Assembly: GCA_026169045.1 (NCBI GenBank)
Contig: JAPFDH010000077.1
Span: forward strand, 17,497-81,496
Source of the DNA: Lachnospiraceae bacterium
GTDB lineage: Bacteria > Bacillota > Clostridia > Lachnospirales > Lachnospiraceae
DNA length: 64,000 bases
Direction: 5' to 3'
Notes under the pieces: model-generated
The model's database searches: none
The model's input: only the letters and a program-made list of their open reading frames with translations
What the model was told of the DNA's origin: nothing
Program-made: the position numbers and the translations under genes
In this document: positions 53,365-62,428 of the stretch, one piece after another
How positions within the stretch are numbered: position 1 is the first letter of the stretch
Layout of the letters: every line of letters begins with the position of its first letter

Positions 53365-54285
53365 TTATAAATCCTGAAAATACTTTTTGGCTGTATTAAT
53401 ATCTTTTTCCATTTGCTCTTTTAAATGATTGACAGAGGCAAACTGAATTTCCGGTCGGATAAAACGGTATAAATCAATATCCAAAATCTGATCATATAAG
53501 TCATCTTCATGGTAATGAAATAAATGGGTTTCTGCCACTACGGTTTTTTCTTTTGTCACTGTGGGTTTGGTTCCTATATTTGTGATTCCTTCCAACGCTT
53601 TTCCATGTATCCAGGTTCGAGTTGCATAAACTCCATTGGGAGGGAGCATTTTTTCCGCGGAGGGAATCATATTTAAAGTAGGAATTCCCAATGTCCGTGC
53701 AAGTGCAATTCCATGAACGACCCGTTCTCTTATTCTATAAGGCCGTCCAAGCAATTCTGAAACTTTTTCTACATGCCCCATTTCCATTTCTTCCTTCACT
53801 CTGGAACTGCTGATATCTTTTCCATCCGCTTTTTCTTTTTCAAGCACCTTTACACAAAATCCATACTGTTTTCCAAGTTTTTCAAGTAACTCGGTATCTC
53901 CAGCCCGTCTATATCCAAAGTGAAAATCTTTTCCTGCCACCACAAGTCCTGCTTTTAACTGATCTACAAGCACATGTTTGACAAATGCTTCCGCTTCCAG
54001 GTGACTGATTTTATCATTAAACGGATATTCTATGAGAAAATCAACTCCCATTTTCTCTAAAACCTTCCTTTTTTCTTCTGCTGTTGTCAGCACCTTTTGA
54101 CGTATACCAGTCAAAATAGTACCAGGAGTCGAAGAAAATGTAAAAACTACAGAAGGCATTCCCTTTTCATTACATACAGTCTGTATCAGTTTTTGATGTC
54201 CCCGATGGACTCCGTCAAATTTTCCCAATGTTACTGCTGTCTTTTCACGCATTCCAAATTCTGTGGTATTAAAAAAACACTTCAT
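53365..54285 (-). CDS. ribF: Bifunctional riboflavin kinase / FAD synthetase
   Basis: Makes FMN and FAD from riboflavin and ATP. The 306-residue protein has an N-terminal nucleotidyltransferase domain with LGKFDGVHRGHQKLI (near residues 21-35) and SSSRVKEEM (near 160), and a C-terminal kinase domain with GRPYRIRERVVHG, LGIPTLNM and NGVYATRTWI (near 185-230). Last gene of the rimP operon, 74 bp after truB, the conserved order in Firmicutes. Confidence 0.95.
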   Translation of the reverse strand: MKCFFNTTEFGMREKTAVTLGKFDGVHRGHQKLIQTVCNEKGMPSVVFTFSSTPGTILTGIRQKVLTTAEEKRKVLEKMGVDFLIEYPFNDKISHLEAEAFVKHVLVDQLKAGLVVAGKDFHFGYRRAGDTELLEKLGKQYGFCVKVLEKEKADGKDISSSRVKEEMEMGHVEKVSELLGRPYRIRERVVHGIALARTLGIPTLNMIPSAEKMLPPNGVYATRTWIHGKALEGITNIGTKPTVTKEKTVVAETHLFHYHEDDLYDQILDIDLYRFIRPEIQFASVNHLKEQMEKDINTAKKYFQDL

Positions 54286-54359
54286 TCCTTATTGTCCCCT
54301 TCTACAACCGCTCCTTTGTATGACCATTCTAGTATCGATATGATTGATGGCTATTTATT

Positions 54360-55256
54360 TCATCTGGACAAAAACATTTTCTGAGGCCGATATTGTTGTT
54401 TTTCTTTATCATAATAATATATCGCACAAAATTGGTTTTTTTCATCATAAACACGCACCTGTCCGTCGCGGTTTCCATTTTCTTCCTTTAAATTAGATGG
54501 AATCAATGGGTTTCCATTATACAAAAAGCGCTCTCCCTGTTGGGACACCCGGATCAATGGCAGGGATGAAAAAACATACTCTATTGGCAATAAAACCTGT
54601 TCCAATTCTCCCTCATCCCGTAATGCCTCTATCTCTGAAAGTTTTTTTGCTTTTTCAAGAGAAAATATGCTGACACGTGTGCGCAATAGTTCAGTCATAC
54701 ATGCACCACATGAGAGCTTAGCACCAATATCATGGCACAGTGTACGGATATATGTTCCTTTTGAACATGAAACCGTCATGGTAATTTTAGGAAGCTGTAT
54801 CTTATCGATTGTAATAGAATAGATTTCTACCTGGCAGGCAGGCCGTTCCAATTCTTTTCCTTCCCGTGCCAATTCATAAAGTTTTTTTCCGTTTATCTTT
54901 TTTGCCGAATACATAGGAGGGATTTGATCATACTGACCCACAAAAGACAGAATTACATTTCGAACTTCCTCCTCTGTAACAGAGACCTCTTTTTCACATA
55001 AAATCTTTCCGGAAATATCCTGTGTATCTGTCACACATCCAAGCAACATGGTTGTTTGATATGTTTTAGAAGTATCCGTTAACATATCACATAATTTTGT
55101 GGCGCTTCCAAGACAAATTGGCAGTACCCCTTCCGCATCCGGATCCAGAGTACCTGTATGTCCAATTTTCCTCTGACGCAAAATTCCTCTGAGTTTAGCA
55201 ACCACATCATGAGAGGTAAATCCTTTCTCTTTGTAAACGTTTAGGATTCCGTCCAT
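54360..55256 (-). CDS. truB: tRNA pseudouridine(55) synthase
   Basis: Forms pseudouridine 55 in the T-arm of tRNAs. The 298-residue protein shows GILNVYKEKGFTSHDVV at the N-terminus, the catalytic aspartate in HTGTLDPDAEGVLPI (near residue 39), YSAKKINGKKLYELAREG (near 115) and SCSKGTYIRTLCHDIG (near 165). Starts 8 bp after nrnA. Confidence 0.96.
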   Translation of the reverse strand: MDGILNVYKEKGFTSHDVVAKLRGILRQRKIGHTGTLDPDAEGVLPICLGSATKLCDMLTDTSKTYQTTMLLGCVTDTQDISGKILCEKEVSVTEEEVRNVILSFVGQYDQIPPMYSAKKINGKKLYELAREGKELERPACQVEIYSITIDKIQLPKITMTVSCSKGTYIRTLCHDIGAKLSCGACMTELLRTRVSIFSLEKAKKLSEIEALRDEGELEQVLLPIEYVFSSLPLIRVSQQGERFLYNGNPLIPSNLKEENGNRDGQVRVYDEKNQFCAIYYYDKEKQQYRPQKMFLSR

Positions 55257-55264
55257 ATTTTCAC

Positions 55265-56230
55265 CTATTCCTCTCCAACTGCTAGCATCTGCTGTTCAAT
55301 GTGTGAAGTCAGATTATTGATCACATCGTAAACACTTCCATGCATGGTACAGCCGGCCGCTTTGACATGACCGCCGCCGCCATAATACGCAGCCACTTTA
55401 CTTACATCCACAATATCTTTTGAACGCAGACTCACTTTATATTCCTGCGCACCTGTTTCATATAAGAAAATGGCAACTTCCACCCCTTCTGTGTTTCTAA
55501 GATTTTCCACAATTCCGTCTAAATCTTTTGGTTTTACGCGATAAAATTCCATATTGGACGCTGAAATCACAGAAAAGATACATTTTCCGTTCATCAGGCG
55601 GATACTTTCCAAAAGAGCTCTTCCCAAAATCTGATTGCGGTGATAGGATTTTTCATAAAATGTCTTTGCCACAATATTGGAAAAATCAATTCCTTTTCCC
55701 ATCAATGTTCCAGCAATTTCCATGGTTCTTTGTGTTACACTGCTGTATTGAAAAACTCCAGAATCATGAATAATTGCCGTATATAGACATTCAGCCGTTT
55801 CTTTACTTATTTTATCCGCATCAAACAACTCATATAAAACTTCACCTGATGCACACGCATTTGGCCGGATATGATTTACTTCGCTATAACCGGCATTGCT
55901 GATATGATGATCAATACATGCGGTCTTTTTGGCTGTTTCAAAAAACTCATTTCCTTTCCCAAGACGGTTTCTGTCGCTGCAATCTACAGCAATTACCAGA
56001 TCATATTGTTTTGATGGATCTGTATTTTTGTTAATTTCATCGGAATAACGCATAAATGAAAGAGAATGTGCAAAATCATCCAGATATACATCGACATCAA
56101 GGGTATAATTATCTTTTAAGTAATTATAAAGCCCCATACAGCTCCCGACGCAGTCCCCGTCCGGTCTCACATGTCCAACAATAGCTATACTGTTTATATT
56201 TTCTGTCAATATCTCATCAATCTTCTTCAT
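55265..56230 (-). CDS. nrnA: DHH/DHHA1 family nanoRNase / pAp phosphatase NrnA
   Basis: Degrades very short RNAs and dephosphorylates pAp. The ATG at 56230 lies 6 bp after GGGAG; the ATG at 56236 would be too close to that site. The 321-residue protein has GHVRPDGDCVGSCMGL (near residues 18-33), the DHH motif in CIDHHISNAGY (near 106) and the DHHA1 glycine motif YYGGGGHVKAAGC (near 290). It overlaps rbfA by 14 bp, which couples RNA turnover to ribosome maturation genes. Confidence 0.92.
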   Translation of the reverse strand: MKKIDEILTENINSIAIVGHVRPDGDCVGSCMGLYNYLKDNYTLDVDVYLDDFAHSLSFMRYSDEINKNTDPSKQYDLVIAVDCSDRNRLGKGNEFFETAKKTACIDHHISNAGYSEVNHIRPNACASGEVLYELFDADKISKETAECLYTAIIHDSGVFQYSSVTQRTMEIAGTLMGKGIDFSNIVAKTFYEKSYHRNQILGRALLESIRLMNGKCIFSVISASNMEFYRVKPKDLDGIVENLRNTEGVEVAIFLYETGAQEYKVSLRSKDIVDVSKVAAYYGGGGHVKAAGCTMHGSVYDVINNLTSHIEQQMLAVGEE

Positions 56231-56594
56231 TTTCATCTCCCAGATCTTTTGTTACTTCATCAATCAGGTGTGACATATGAACACCATATTCAATAGACTG
56301 ATCCAATATGAAGCGGATTTCCGGTGTATTGCGCAAATTTACAGAATGAGCCAACTGACGTCTGATATAGGGAACGGCACTCTTTAATCCTTCTACCGTA
56401 TCCTTTTGTGCCTGCTCATCTCCCAGCACACTGATATATGCTTTACAATATTTCAGATCCGGTGTCACTTCTACGGATACCACACTTGTCATGGGATGAA
56501 TACGCGGATCCTTTATTTCGTTGCGGATGATATTACTCAGTTCTTTCTGCACTTCACCGTTGATTCTTGTATTTTTAATACTGTTTTTTCTCAT
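56217..56594 (-). CDS. rbfA: 30S ribosome-binding factor RbfA
   Basis: Late 30S maturation factor. The ATG at 56594 (MRKNSIKN) is 6 bp after GAGG; the ATG at 56600 overlaps that site. The 125-residue KH-like protein shows RINGEVQKELSNIIRNEIKDPR (core near residues 10-31), MTSVVSVEVTPDLKYCKAYISVLG and LRNTPEIRFILDQSIEYG, which are characteristic. Overlaps nrnA and follows infB by 115 bp. Confidence 0.94.
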   Translation of the reverse strand: MRKNSIKNTRINGEVQKELSNIIRNEIKDPRIHPMTSVVSVEVTPDLKYCKAYISVLGDEQAQKDTVEGLKSAVPYIRRQLAHSVNLRNTPEIRFILDQSIEYGVHMSHLIDEVTKDLGDENEED

Positions 56595-56709
56595 AATCAT
56601 CCTCTTTTCTATTTAAACTTTAAACATTTCTAATCATTTATGTTTTATTGCGAAAAGATGCTGTACAAAAGGCTTCCCATTTGATACAGCATCCTTTCCT
56701 TTCATTCAT

Positions 56710-59664
56710 TTATCTCGGTACTTCTACCATCGTAAATGCTTCAACGGTATCCTCTTCTTTGATATCATTGAATTTTTCAAATACCAGACCACACTCGTAG
56801 CCTTCTTTTACTTCTTTCACATCGTCTTTAAAACGTTTCAAAGACGCAAGTGCACCCTCGTAAATCTTTTCCCCATCACGGAAAATACGAATGCTGCAGC
56901 CTCTCTGGAAAATACCATCTGTCACATAGGAACCGGCAATGTTTCCAACTCCGGATGCCTTGAAAATCTGGCGGATCGTTGCATGACCAATTACCTTCTC
57001 CTCAAAAATAGGATCCAGCATACCCTTCATTGCTGCTTCCACGTCAGCAATTGCCTGATAAATAACACGATACAAACGCATATCCACTTTTTCTCTCTCG
57101 GCCATTTGTTTTGCCATTGCATCCGGACGAACATTAAATCCGATAATAATCGCATTTGAAGTAGCCGCCAATGTAACATCGGATTCGTTGATCGCACCTA
57201 CACCGCCATGTATAATTTTAACGACAACCTCATCATTGGAAAGTTTAGTCAGAGACTGCTTCACTGCTTCAACAGAACCCTGTACATCCGCTTTAATGAC
57301 AATATTTAATTCTTTGATGTTGCCAGCCTGAATCTGAGAGAATAAACCATCCAATGTCAGTTTGGCCTTTGTCTCTTCCAGCAGTTTTTCTCTTCCTTCA
57401 CTGATAAATGTTTCAGCAAAATTTCTTGCTTCTTTCTCATTTTCTGTGCAGACAAAGATTTCACCGGCATTTGGAACACCATTTAAGCCTAAAATTTCCA
57501 CTGGTGTAGAAGGTCCTGCTTCTTTTACACGTCTTCCTTTATCATCAATCATGGCACGGATTTTTCCATGACAGGAACCGGCAGCAACAGCATCTCCGAC
57601 ATGAAGCGTACCTTTCTGTACCAGAATCGTAGCCACAGAACCACGTCCCTTATCCAGCTCAGCCTCAATAACGATACCTCTTGCATGGCGATTTGGATTT
57701 GCTTTTAATTCCTTCACTTCAGCCACCAAGAGAATCATCTCCAATAAGTTATCGATTCCTTCATGCGTATGGGCTGAAACAGGAACAAAAATCGTGTCAC
57801 CGCCCCAGTCTTCTGGAACCAAACCCTGCTCTGCCACTTCCTGTTTTACACGTTCAATATTTGCACTAGGCTTATCAATTTTGTTGATTGCCACAATAAT
57901 ATCAACACCGGCAGCTTTTGCATGACTGATCGCTTCTATAGTCTGAGGCATAACGCCATCGTCAGCAGCTACAACCAGAATGGCAATATCTGTCGCTTGT
58001 GCACCACGCATACGCATAGCAGTAAATGCTTCATGACCTGGTGTATCCAAAAATGTAATATTCTGATCGTTGCATTTTACCACATACGCACCAATATGCT
58101 GTGTAATACCACCTGCTTCTCTCGAGGTCACATTTGTTGAACGGATTGCATCCAAAAGAGATGTTTTTCCATGATCGACATGCCCCATAACACAGACAAC
58201 AGGCGATCTGGTTTCCATTAATTCTTCCGGCTCTTCTTCTTCCTTCAGAAGTTCTTCAATAACATCAACTTTTACTTCTTTTTCACAAATATAGTTGAAT
58301 TCCAAAGCCACTTCTTCGGCCGTATCAAAATCGATTTCCGAATTAATCGTAACCATGGTTCCCTGTAAAAATAATTTTTTCACCAGTGCGGATGGTTGCT
58401 GTTTCATCTTTTCTGCCAATTCTTTGATTGTCAGAACTTCAGGAATTACAATTGTTTTAATTACATCGTCATCTTCTTTTTTCACTGGCGGCTGTGGTTT
58501 TTTCTGCTGAGTCATCTTAGTGAAATTCTTTGTATTCTCAGTCTTTCTGCCATTTTTTTCCATAAACTGCTTACTCTTTTCACGCAGTTCACGTTCTTTC
58601 TTATTAACCTGCTTACCGCCTCTTACTTCATTTTTGCTCAATGTAGGTGCTAATGCATCGGAAACAGATTCCCTTCTCTGGAAACTGCTCTCACGTCTGG
58701 ATGCTCCGTTGTTTCTGGATCCGTTTCCATCACGGAAACCGCCTTCACGGTTCTGATTATTTCCTCTGAATCCGCCCTGATTTCCGGAATTGCGGAAACC
58801 ACCTTCACGGTTCTGATTGTTTCCTCTGAATCCGCTATTTCCATTATCGCGATTCTGACCGGAATTGCGGAAACCGCCTTCGCGATTCTGATTATTTCCT
58901 CTGAATCCATTGTTTCCTGCATCACGGCTCTGACCGTCCCTGCTTCTATTATCGCGATTCTGACCATTACGGAAATTATTTTCTCTCCTCTGACCGTTAT
59001 TTCTGTTATTTCCTCTAAAACCGCCATTTCCGTTATCGCGATTCTGACCGTCTCTTCCTTCGCCGTTTCTCATACGATTCCGATTGGTATTATCATACAT
59101 TCCATTATCGCGACTATTTGTCTGGTTATTATTTTCTTTGCTGTTCATTTCTTTTTTTTCTGTGTTTGCGGATCTGGCAAACACTGTTTCTTCTTTATTT
59201 GGAGTATTCTGAGTGGTTTCGGTATGCACTACTGGCTCCTTTGTATCTACAGCATTTACCGGTTCCTTTTTTCCTGCTTCACTTTTCACTTTTTCTCTTC
59301 CCGTATCCTCTCCGGAAGTATTCACTGTTACAGGCTTCTCAACCATCTGTTCCTGATTTTTCTTAACTTCCTTTTTTTGTATTGTTGTATCTGCCGCGGA
59401 TGAATTTTCCGGTTTTACCGTTTTTTTACGCGGAATAGGCTGGGAACTGTTCTGCGGACGATAGACAATTGCTGACTTTGTCTTTTTATGCACATCCCCG
59501 CTTCCCTTTCCTGCCAGACCTTTTCTTACCATACCCGCTTCTTCTTCTGTCAGCGTAGACATATGATTAGCAGCTTCTATATTCCTTGCCTTCAAAAATT
59601 CAATCACTTCTTTACTATTTCTGCCAAGTTCCTTTGCTAATTCATGGATTCTAATTTTAACCAT
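56710..59664 (-). CDS. infB: Translation initiation factor IF-2
   Basis: GTPase bringing fMet-tRNA to the ribosome. The 984-residue protein has an N-terminal IF2N helix ([20 protein letters not shown]), a long low-complexity region (about 60-400), and the conserved core from about 400: a second IF2N domain, the G domain with [16 protein letters not shown] (near 490), DTPGHEAF and NKIDKP, then domains II-IV. The low-complexity part contains a block of Arg/Asn/Gly repeats with units such as [12 protein letters not shown] (residues about 200-330). Starts 20 bp after ylxQ. Confidence 0.96.
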   Translation of the reverse strand: MVKIRIHELAKELGRNSKEVIEFLKARNIEAANHMSTLTEEEAGMVRKGLAGKGSGDVHKKTKSAIVYRPQNSSQPIPRKKTVKPENSSAADTTIQKKEVKKNQEQMVEKPVTVNTSGEDTGREKVKSEAGKKEPVNAVDTKEPVVHTETTQNTPNKEETVFARSANTEKKEMNSKENNNQTNSRDNGMYDNTNRNRMRNGEGRDGQNRDNGNGGFRGNNRNNGQRRENNFRNGQNRDNRSRDGQSRDAGNNGFRGNNQNREGGFRNSGQNRDNGNSGFRGNNQNREGGFRNSGNQGGFRGNNQNREGGFRDGNGSRNNGASRRESSFQRRESVSDALAPTLSKNEVRGGKQVNKKERELREKSKQFMEKNGRKTENTKNFTKMTQQKKPQPPVKKEDDDVIKTIVIPEVLTIKELAEKMKQQPSALVKKLFLQGTMVTINSEIDFDTAEEVALEFNYICEKEVKVDVIEELLKEEEEPEELMETRSPVVCVMGHVDHGKTSLLDAIRSTNVTSREAGGITQHIGAYVVKCNDQNITFLDTPGHEAFTAMRMRGAQATDIAILVVAADDGVMPQTIEAISHAKAAGVDIIVAINKIDKPSANIERVKQEVAEQGLVPEDWGGDTIFVPVSAHTHEGIDNLLEMILLVAEVKELKANPNRHARGIVIEAELDKGRGSVATILVQKGTLHVGDAVAAGSCHGKIRAMIDDKGRRVKEAGPSTPVEILGLNGVPNAGEIFVCTENEKEARNFAETFISEGREKLLEETKAKLTLDGLFSQIQAGNIKELNIVIKADVQGSVEAVKQSLTKLSNDEVVVKIIHGGVGAINESDVTLAATSNAIIIGFNVRPDAMAKQMAEREKVDMRLYRVIYQAIADVEAAMKGMLDPIFEEKVIGHATIRQIFKASGVGNIAGSYVTDGIFQRGCSIRIFRDGEKIYEGALASLKRFKDDVKEVKEGYECGLVFEKFNDIKEEDTVEAFTMVEVPR
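58690..59110 (-). repeat. Imperfect tandem coding repeats in infB
   Basis: The DNA encoding the Arg/Asn/Gly-rich part of IF-2 contains recurring units of about 36-60 bp, with segments such as ATTTCCTCTGAATCC and CGATTCTGACC on the plus strand appearing several times. Encoded motifs include [11 protein letters not shown] (about four copies) and GQNRDN. The reading frame is intact. Confidence 0.8.
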
Positions 59665-59684
59665 ATACTTATCACCGACCTTTT

Positions 59685-60020
59685 CTATTCCATGCTGTCT
59701 GACACATTCACCGATAGTTGTTCTATCTTTTTGATGATATTCTCTGCCAGATTACTATCTGTTACTGCCACACTGGCCCTGAACTCTTTTCCGATGGAAT
59801 GGCCCAGTTCCGACTTGCTACAAAGAAAATAAATAGGCACTCGATAATAAGTACACATATTTTTAAATTGCTTCTTTGTATTATCTGATGCATCTTCTGC
59901 TACTATAACCAGCCTCGCCCGCCCGTCTTTTACTGCTTTTTCAGTAGAGAATTCTCCACTGAATACTTTACCTGCTTTCGCAGCTAAACCAAGCATTGCA
60001 ATTGCTTTATTCTGATTCAA
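59685..60020 (-). CDS. ylxQ: L7Ae-family ribosomal protein YlxQ
   Basis: K-turn RNA-binding protein of the L7Ae/L30e fold, encoded between ylxR and infB in Firmicutes. The start is taken as TTG at 60020 ([16 protein letters not shown] after the first residue), 10 bp after AGGAG; the in-frame ATG at 60050 would add ten residues with no family resemblance. The 111-residue protein shows [30 protein letters not shown] and [21 protein letters not shown]. Overlaps the end of ylxR by 14 bp. Confidence 0.85.
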   Translation of the reverse strand: MNQNKAIAMLGLAAKAGKVFSGEFSTEKAVKDGRARLVIVAEDASDNTKKQFKNMCTYYRVPIYFLCSKSELGHSIGKEFRASVAVTDSNLAENIIKKIEQLSVNVSDSME

Positions 60021-60234
60021 GCGTATCCAGCTCCTTTCGCATCGCTTCATATACTTCTGCGGATATTGCTGTCTTCAGGGAACGTTCAAGACCTTTCGTG
60101 GACATAGCTTTTTCTAAACACTCTGAATTGCGGCAAATATAAGCGCCTCTTCCATTTTTCTTGCCAGTCACATCCAGCAGAACTTCATTCTCTGCCGTCT
60201 TAATTATACGAAGCATCTCTTTTTTTGTTTTCAT
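60007..60234 (-). CDS. ylxR: YlxR/RnpM family protein, conserved N-terminus lacking a start codon
   Basis: RNA-binding protein; B. subtilis YlxR (RnpM) modulates RNase P. The first in-frame ATG is at 60234, giving 75 residues with LLDVTGKKNGRGAYIC (near residues 18-33) and ECLEKAMSTKGLERS. Family members are about 90 residues and start with an RKCIGCG cysteine motif. That motif is present here in the same frame just upstream (60258-60235, reading TKKIPLRKCIGCGQ from 60276), but no ATG, GTG or TTG precedes it before a TGA at 60285-60283. A GTG at 60286 is out of frame by one base, so a one-base indel in the GCGG run near 60280 or an unusual start codon is likely. Confidence 0.8.
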   Translation of the reverse strand: MKTKKEMLRIIKTAENEVLLDVTGKKNGRGAYICRNSECLEKAMSTKGLERSLKTAISAEVYEAMRKELDTLESE

Positions 60235-60294
60235 CTGGCCGCAGCCAATACATTTCCTTAATGGTATCTTTTTCGTATCCGCTCACTCGCTTCC

Positions 60295-61476
60295 TTAATT
60301 TTCTTTCTGTTCTTCCTGAGAAAGATCGGATACCTCTACAGCATCGGATTCTTCCGATCTATCTTCCTCCCGATCTTCTTCCTCATATTCTTCGTATCCT
60401 TCATATTCGTCTTCGAACTGAAGATTATCAAAAAGTCCCAATTCTCTCGCCTGAGATTCACTCTTAATATCAATCTTATATCCGGTCAGCCGGGCTGCTA
60501 AACGGGCATTCTGACCTTCCTTACCAATAGCCAAAGAAAGCTGATAATCCGGTACAATAACCTGCGCTGATTTTTCATCTTCATCAGCTGCCACACAAAT
60601 GACCTTTGCCGGACTCAGGGCATTTTCGATCAAAAGTGCCGGATTTTCATTCCAGTTAATGATATCAATTTTTTCCCCGCGAAGCTCTTCTACTACAGCA
60701 TTTACTCTGGCACCATTGATACCTACGCATGCACCTACAGCATCCACATTTTCATCATTGGACCAGACTGCCATCTTTGTTCTGGATCCTGCTTCACGGC
60801 TGATCGCCTTAATTTCTACAATTCCATCTTTGATTTCTGTTACTTCAGCCTCAAAAAGACGCTTTACCAGTTCAGGATGGGTTCTGGAAACCAGAATTCT
60901 CGGTCCTTTGGTTGTATCTTTCACCTCTAACACATAAACTTTGATACGTTCCGTTGGCTCAAAATGTTCCCCTCTTACCTGTTCATTTTCAGAAAGAGTT
61001 GCATCCACCTTACCAAGATTAATACTCAAATTTCTTCCAAAATACCGCTGTACCACTCCTGTAACAATATCTTTTTCCTTTGCATAATACTGTTCAAAAA
61101 GCACTTTGCGTTCTTCTTCACGAATTTTCTGCAAAATTACGTTTTTTGCATTTGATGTTGCAATACGCCCAAATTCTTTTGACTTAATCTCAACTCTAAC
61201 AATATCACCTATGTTATATTTCGCATTTAAAAGGCGCGCATTTGCCAGGCTGATCTGTGTCAGTGAATCTTCCACTACTTCTACTACTTCCTTTTCGGCA
61301 TACAACTCATAGTCATATGTTTCCCGATCCATATGGACATGAATATTATCCGTTTTTCCAAAATGGCCCTTGCATGCCTGTAAAAGAGAATTTTCGATTG
61401 CTTCCAAAAGTGTATCCTTATTGATATCCTTTTCTTTTTCCAGCAACTTCAGCGCTTCTAACAGTTCCTTATTCAT
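60295..61476 (-). CDS. nusA: Transcription termination/antitermination factor NusA
   Basis: Binds RNA polymerase and RNA to control pausing, termination and antitermination. The 393-residue protein has the N-terminal polymerase-binding domain (about 1-130, with LLEALKLLEKEKDINKDTL), an S1 domain (about 135-200), and two KH domains (about 230-345, with ACVGINGARVNAVVEEL and IGKEGQNARLAARLTGYKIDI). It ends in an acidic tail of Glu, Asp and Tyr residues from about 355. The second gene of the operon after rimP, at 32 bp. Confidence 0.96.
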   Translation of the reverse strand: MNKELLEALKLLEKEKDINKDTLLEAIENSLLQACKGHFGKTDNIHVHMDRETYDYELYAEKEVVEVVEDSLTQISLANARLLNAKYNIGDIVRVEIKSKEFGRIATSNAKNVILQKIREEERKVLFEQYYAKEKDIVTGVVQRYFGRNLSINLGKVDATLSENEQVRGEHFEPTERIKVYVLEVKDTTKGPRILVSRTHPELVKRLFEAEVTEIKDGIVEIKAISREAGSRTKMAVWSNDENVDAVGACVGINGARVNAVVEELRGEKIDIINWNENPALLIENALSPAKVICVAADEDEKSAQVIVPDYQLSLAIGKEGQNARLAARLTGYKIDIKSESQARELGLFDNLQFEDEYEGYEEYEEEDREEDRSEESDAVEVSDLSQEEQKEN

Positions 61477-61508
61477 TTTCCTATGTCCTCCTTGCTTCCC
61501 CGCATTCT

Positions 61509-61976
61509 TTAAAAATCGAATGCCAGACGAATCAGAGCAATATTTTTTCTCTCGATCGTCATTTGACTCATATCTTCCAATTCAATGGTAACAGTATCCT
61601 TATCATATGCTGCCAGTGCACCAATATATTCTTTTTGTTTGTCAATTGCTTTAAACAGCCGTATTTCTACTTCTTCCCCCATACTGCGTTCAAAGTCCTT
61701 ATCTTTTTTCAAAGGGCGTCCCAGTCCGGGTGAGCTCACTTCCATAATATAACTGTCTTCAATAAAATCTTCCTTATCCAGTAATTCTCCCAATGCACGG
61801 CTGACCAGCTCACAGTCATCGATGGTAATACCACCTTCTTTGTCAATATATGCCCTCAAATACCAGGTACCGGCTTCTTTCACATATTCGACATCCACCA
61901 ACTCGAAACCATGTTCGTTCAAAATAGGAAGCAATAATTCCTCTGTTTTGGATTCATACTGTTCTCTTCTTGTCAA
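61509..61976 (-). CDS. rimP: Ribosome maturation factor RimP
   Basis: Needed for 30S subunit assembly. The start is taken as TTG at 61976 (TRREQYESKTEELLLPI after the first residue), 8 bp after AAAGGTGG; the GTG codons at 61988 and 61985 lie within or beside that site. The resulting 155-residue protein has the usual length and shows LVDVEYVKEAGTWYLRAYIDK (core near residues 25-45), GGITIDDCELVSRALGE and MEVSSPGLGRPLKK, the family hallmark. First gene of the rimP-nusA-ylxR-ylxQ-infB-rbfA-nrnA-truB-ribF operon. Confidence 0.92.
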   Translation of the reverse strand: MTRREQYESKTEELLLPILNEHGFELVDVEYVKEAGTWYLRAYIDKEGGITIDDCELVSRALGELLDKEDFIEDSYIMEVSSPGLGRPLKKDKDFERSMGEEVEIRLFKAIDKQKEYIGALAAYDKDTVTIELEDMSQMTIERKNIALIRLAFDF

Positions 61977-61989
61977 TGTATCCACCACC

Positions 61990-62095
61990 TTTCATGATCC
62001 TGTGACTACACCGATCAGCCAAGCGGAATCTTTGGCTGACGCAAAAGAAAGAGTGGACTCACGCCCACTCTCACACTAGCCACTATTAACTATCA
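61990..62095 (-). promoter_or_regulatory. Structured leader of the rimP-nusA operon
   Basis: Between the promoter and rimP the minus strand holds two clear hairpins: GAGAGTGG with CCACTCTTTC around a GCGTGAGT loop (about 62074-62045), and GTCAGCCAAAG with CTTGGCTGATC around a short loop (about 62040-62013). No U-run follows the second. The leader could serve feedback control by an operon product such as NusA, but this is inference. Confidence 0.5.
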
Positions 62096-62098
62096 CTG

Positions 62099-62127
62099 AT
62101 TATATCACTCCTTTTTTTAAATTGCAA
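62099..62127 (-). promoter_or_regulatory. Sigma-A promoter of the rimP-nusA operon
   Basis: Minus-strand TTGCAA (62127-62122) and TATAAT (62104-62099) with a 17 bp spacer. The rest of the 61977-62428 intergenic region up to the purF promoter is AT-rich with long T runs and no gene. Confidence 0.7.
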
Positions 62128-62330
62128 GAAGTTTTTATTTAAATTTCTTACAAAATCTCTATTTTTTCCGCTCATATCCATGGCTTTCTGATTTTATTTT
62201 CTAATTCCTATTCATTCATTTTTCCTATTTCATAAAAATTCGGTAAATATCTATATGTTTTTTTTATCATTCTTTTTCCTTTTTTTCATAATTCCTTTGC
62301 ATAAGCACAAATTTCCTGCCAAAGAATCCC

Positions 62331-62391
62331 TTTACATTTTACAAAAAAATATTATATAATAACTTTCGGACGTTGGACTGTTTAGACAGTC
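62331..62391 (+). promoter_or_regulatory. Promoter and leader palindrome of the PurF-like gene
   Basis: TTTACA (62331-62336) and TATAAT (62355-62360) with an 18 bp spacer. About 10 bp after the expected start lies a perfect inverted repeat, GACTGT TTAG ACAGTC (62376-62391), which could be an operator or a small hairpin. No clear PurR box or guanine riboswitch was seen. Confidence 0.6.
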
Positions 62392-62428
62392 TATAAACGA
62401 AAAAAATTATACAGATAGGAGAATAAAA

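Noticed and set aside
58690..59110. CRISPR-like array from the recurring units
   Set aside because: The units are in-frame coding repeats of IF-2 with no constant spacer length and no cas genes nearby. A long alternative-frame ORF here is a by-product of the repeats.
61977..62098. tRNA gene in the rimP leader hairpins
   Set aside because: The two stems do not form a cloverleaf and there is no T-loop TTCGAAT-type sequence.
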